DNA of 64,000 nucleotides from Microbacterium sp. RU1D (GTDB lineage Bacteria > Actinomycetota > Actinomycetes > Actinomycetales > Microbacteriaceae): positions 496,001 through 560,000 of the forward strand of contig NZ_FTPQ01000003.1 in the NCBI RefSeq assembly GCF_900156435.1, read 5' to 3'. Position numbers and translations under genes: made by a program. Of the stretch, positions 63,546-64,000 are shown one piece after another. Within the stretch, counting starts at the first letter, position 1, and each line of letters begins with the position of its first letter. The notes under the pieces were generated by a model. The model did no database searches, was not told the origin of the DNA, and saw only the letters and a program-made list of their open reading frames with translations.

Positions 63546-64000
63546 GCGTCGTCGTCCACCGCGCCCCCGTCGTGCTGTCGGCCGGCCGGGAGGCCCTCGC
63601 CGATGGCGCGGTCGCCGTCGCCGACGGCCTGATCACCGCCGTTGGGCCGGCCGACACCGTCCTGTCCGGGCTCGACCCGGCGGCGACCGTCGTCCACGAG
63701 CACCGCGGAGTCCTCACCCCCGGGCTCGTGAACGCCCACACCCACCTGCAGTACAGCGACATGGCCGAGGTGGGCACCGCGCAGCACAGCGGCTTCGAAG
63801 CCTGGATGAGCGCGTTCATGGCGCTGTACCCCCTCCCCCGCGACTGGAGCGCCTCGGCCGCCGCGGGAGCAGCTCTCGCGCTGCGCTCGGGCACCACGGC
63901 CGTCGCGGAGATCGTCACGGATGCCGCAGCCGGAAGCGCCGTGCACGATGCGGGGCTCTACGGCATCGCGTTCTGGGAGGTACTCGGCTACACCGACCGC
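63542..64000 (+). CDS. Amidohydrolase family protein, N-terminal part
   Basis: About 153 residues are present before the right edge. The metal motif LTPGLVNAHTHLQYSDM near residues 59-75 and the preceding beta-sandwich (VAVADGLITAVGPADTV) identify the cytosine deaminase/MtaD/TrzA branch of metal-dependent hydrolases. Members deaminate adenosine-type compounds including SAH and methylthioadenosine, which would suit the SAHH-like neighbour. The start GTG overlaps the upstream stop (GTGA). Catalytic residues further on are outside the window. Confidence 0.85.
   Translation, partial: MSVVVHRAPVVLSAGREALADGAVAVADGLITAVGPADTVLSGLDPAATVVHEHRGVLTPGLVNAHTHLQYSDMAEVGTAQHSGFEAWMSAFMALYPLPRDWSASAAAGAALALRSGTTAVAEIVTDAAAGSAVHDAGLYGIAFWEVLGYTDR

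Overview
The window is high-GC actinobacterial DNA with short intergenic gaps and frequent GTG starts. Gene content (menaquinone pathway, Azt zinc system, F420-dependent oxidoreductase, MMPL transporter, CcdA/ResB/CcsB) and many leaderless promoters (a TANNNT hexamer 6-8 nt before ATG/GTG) point to a Microbacteriaceae member, most likely Microbacterium. That placement is inferred from protein families and sequence style, not from rRNA. The heptamer GGATGCC (or its complement GGCATCC) recurs on both strands about every 500 bp, far more often than composition predicts.

Layout. 0-9.9 kb: a truncated Ala/Pro-rich protein, an inositol-monophosphatase-family enzyme, a phytoene-dehydrogenase-like flavoprotein, a MocR regulator divergent from a PNPOx-like gene with a two-site operator, then putA divergent from a LysR regulator. 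9.9-15.3 kb: a zinc-uptake locus (aztD, aztC, a second lipoprotein propeller, aztB, and divergent aztA) around one perfect Zur-type palindrome, followed by a MarR regulator. 15.4-24 kb: small proteins, tRNA-Tyr, a PfkB kinase, an FBP-domain protein, YajQ, a RibD-like reductase with an overlapping 45-residue zinc ribbon, rifampin ADP-ribosyltransferase, an SGNH hydrolase, an acyl-CoA synthetase and an alpha/beta hydrolase. 24-28.4 kb: a four-gene sugar ABC importer ordered like lpqY-sugA-sugB-sugC.

28.6-48.2 kb is the respiratory quinone region: fprA, a polyprenyl diphosphate synthase, menG, menF, menD, menA, menE, menB and menC. Together these cover chorismate to menaquinone except MenH and the DHNA-CoA thioesterase. 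Embedded among them are two secreted RCC1-propeller proteins, one with its whole module duplicated, that nearly lack the GGATGCC signature and look like later arrivals. Two paralogous microproteins with a near-identical leader flank the F420 oxidoreductase.

48.1-55.1 kb: a TetR regulator with tandem palindromic operators controls an MMPL transporter carrying a degenerate ABC-ATPase-like tail, translationally coupled to a YhgE/Pip membrane protein. A DUF559-type gene follows, bracketed by two copies of a long palindromic repeat. 55.3-60.2 kb: a cytochrome c maturation operon (phosphatase, tlpA/resA, ccdA, resB, ccsB). 60.3-64 kb: a DedA protein, a small membrane protein, and a leaderless three-gene operon of a Rossmann-like fragment, an adenosylhomocysteinase-like protein lacking two key histidines, and an amidohydrolase cut by the right edge. 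The last operon, the MMPL fusion and the RCC1 pair are the least ordinary parts.
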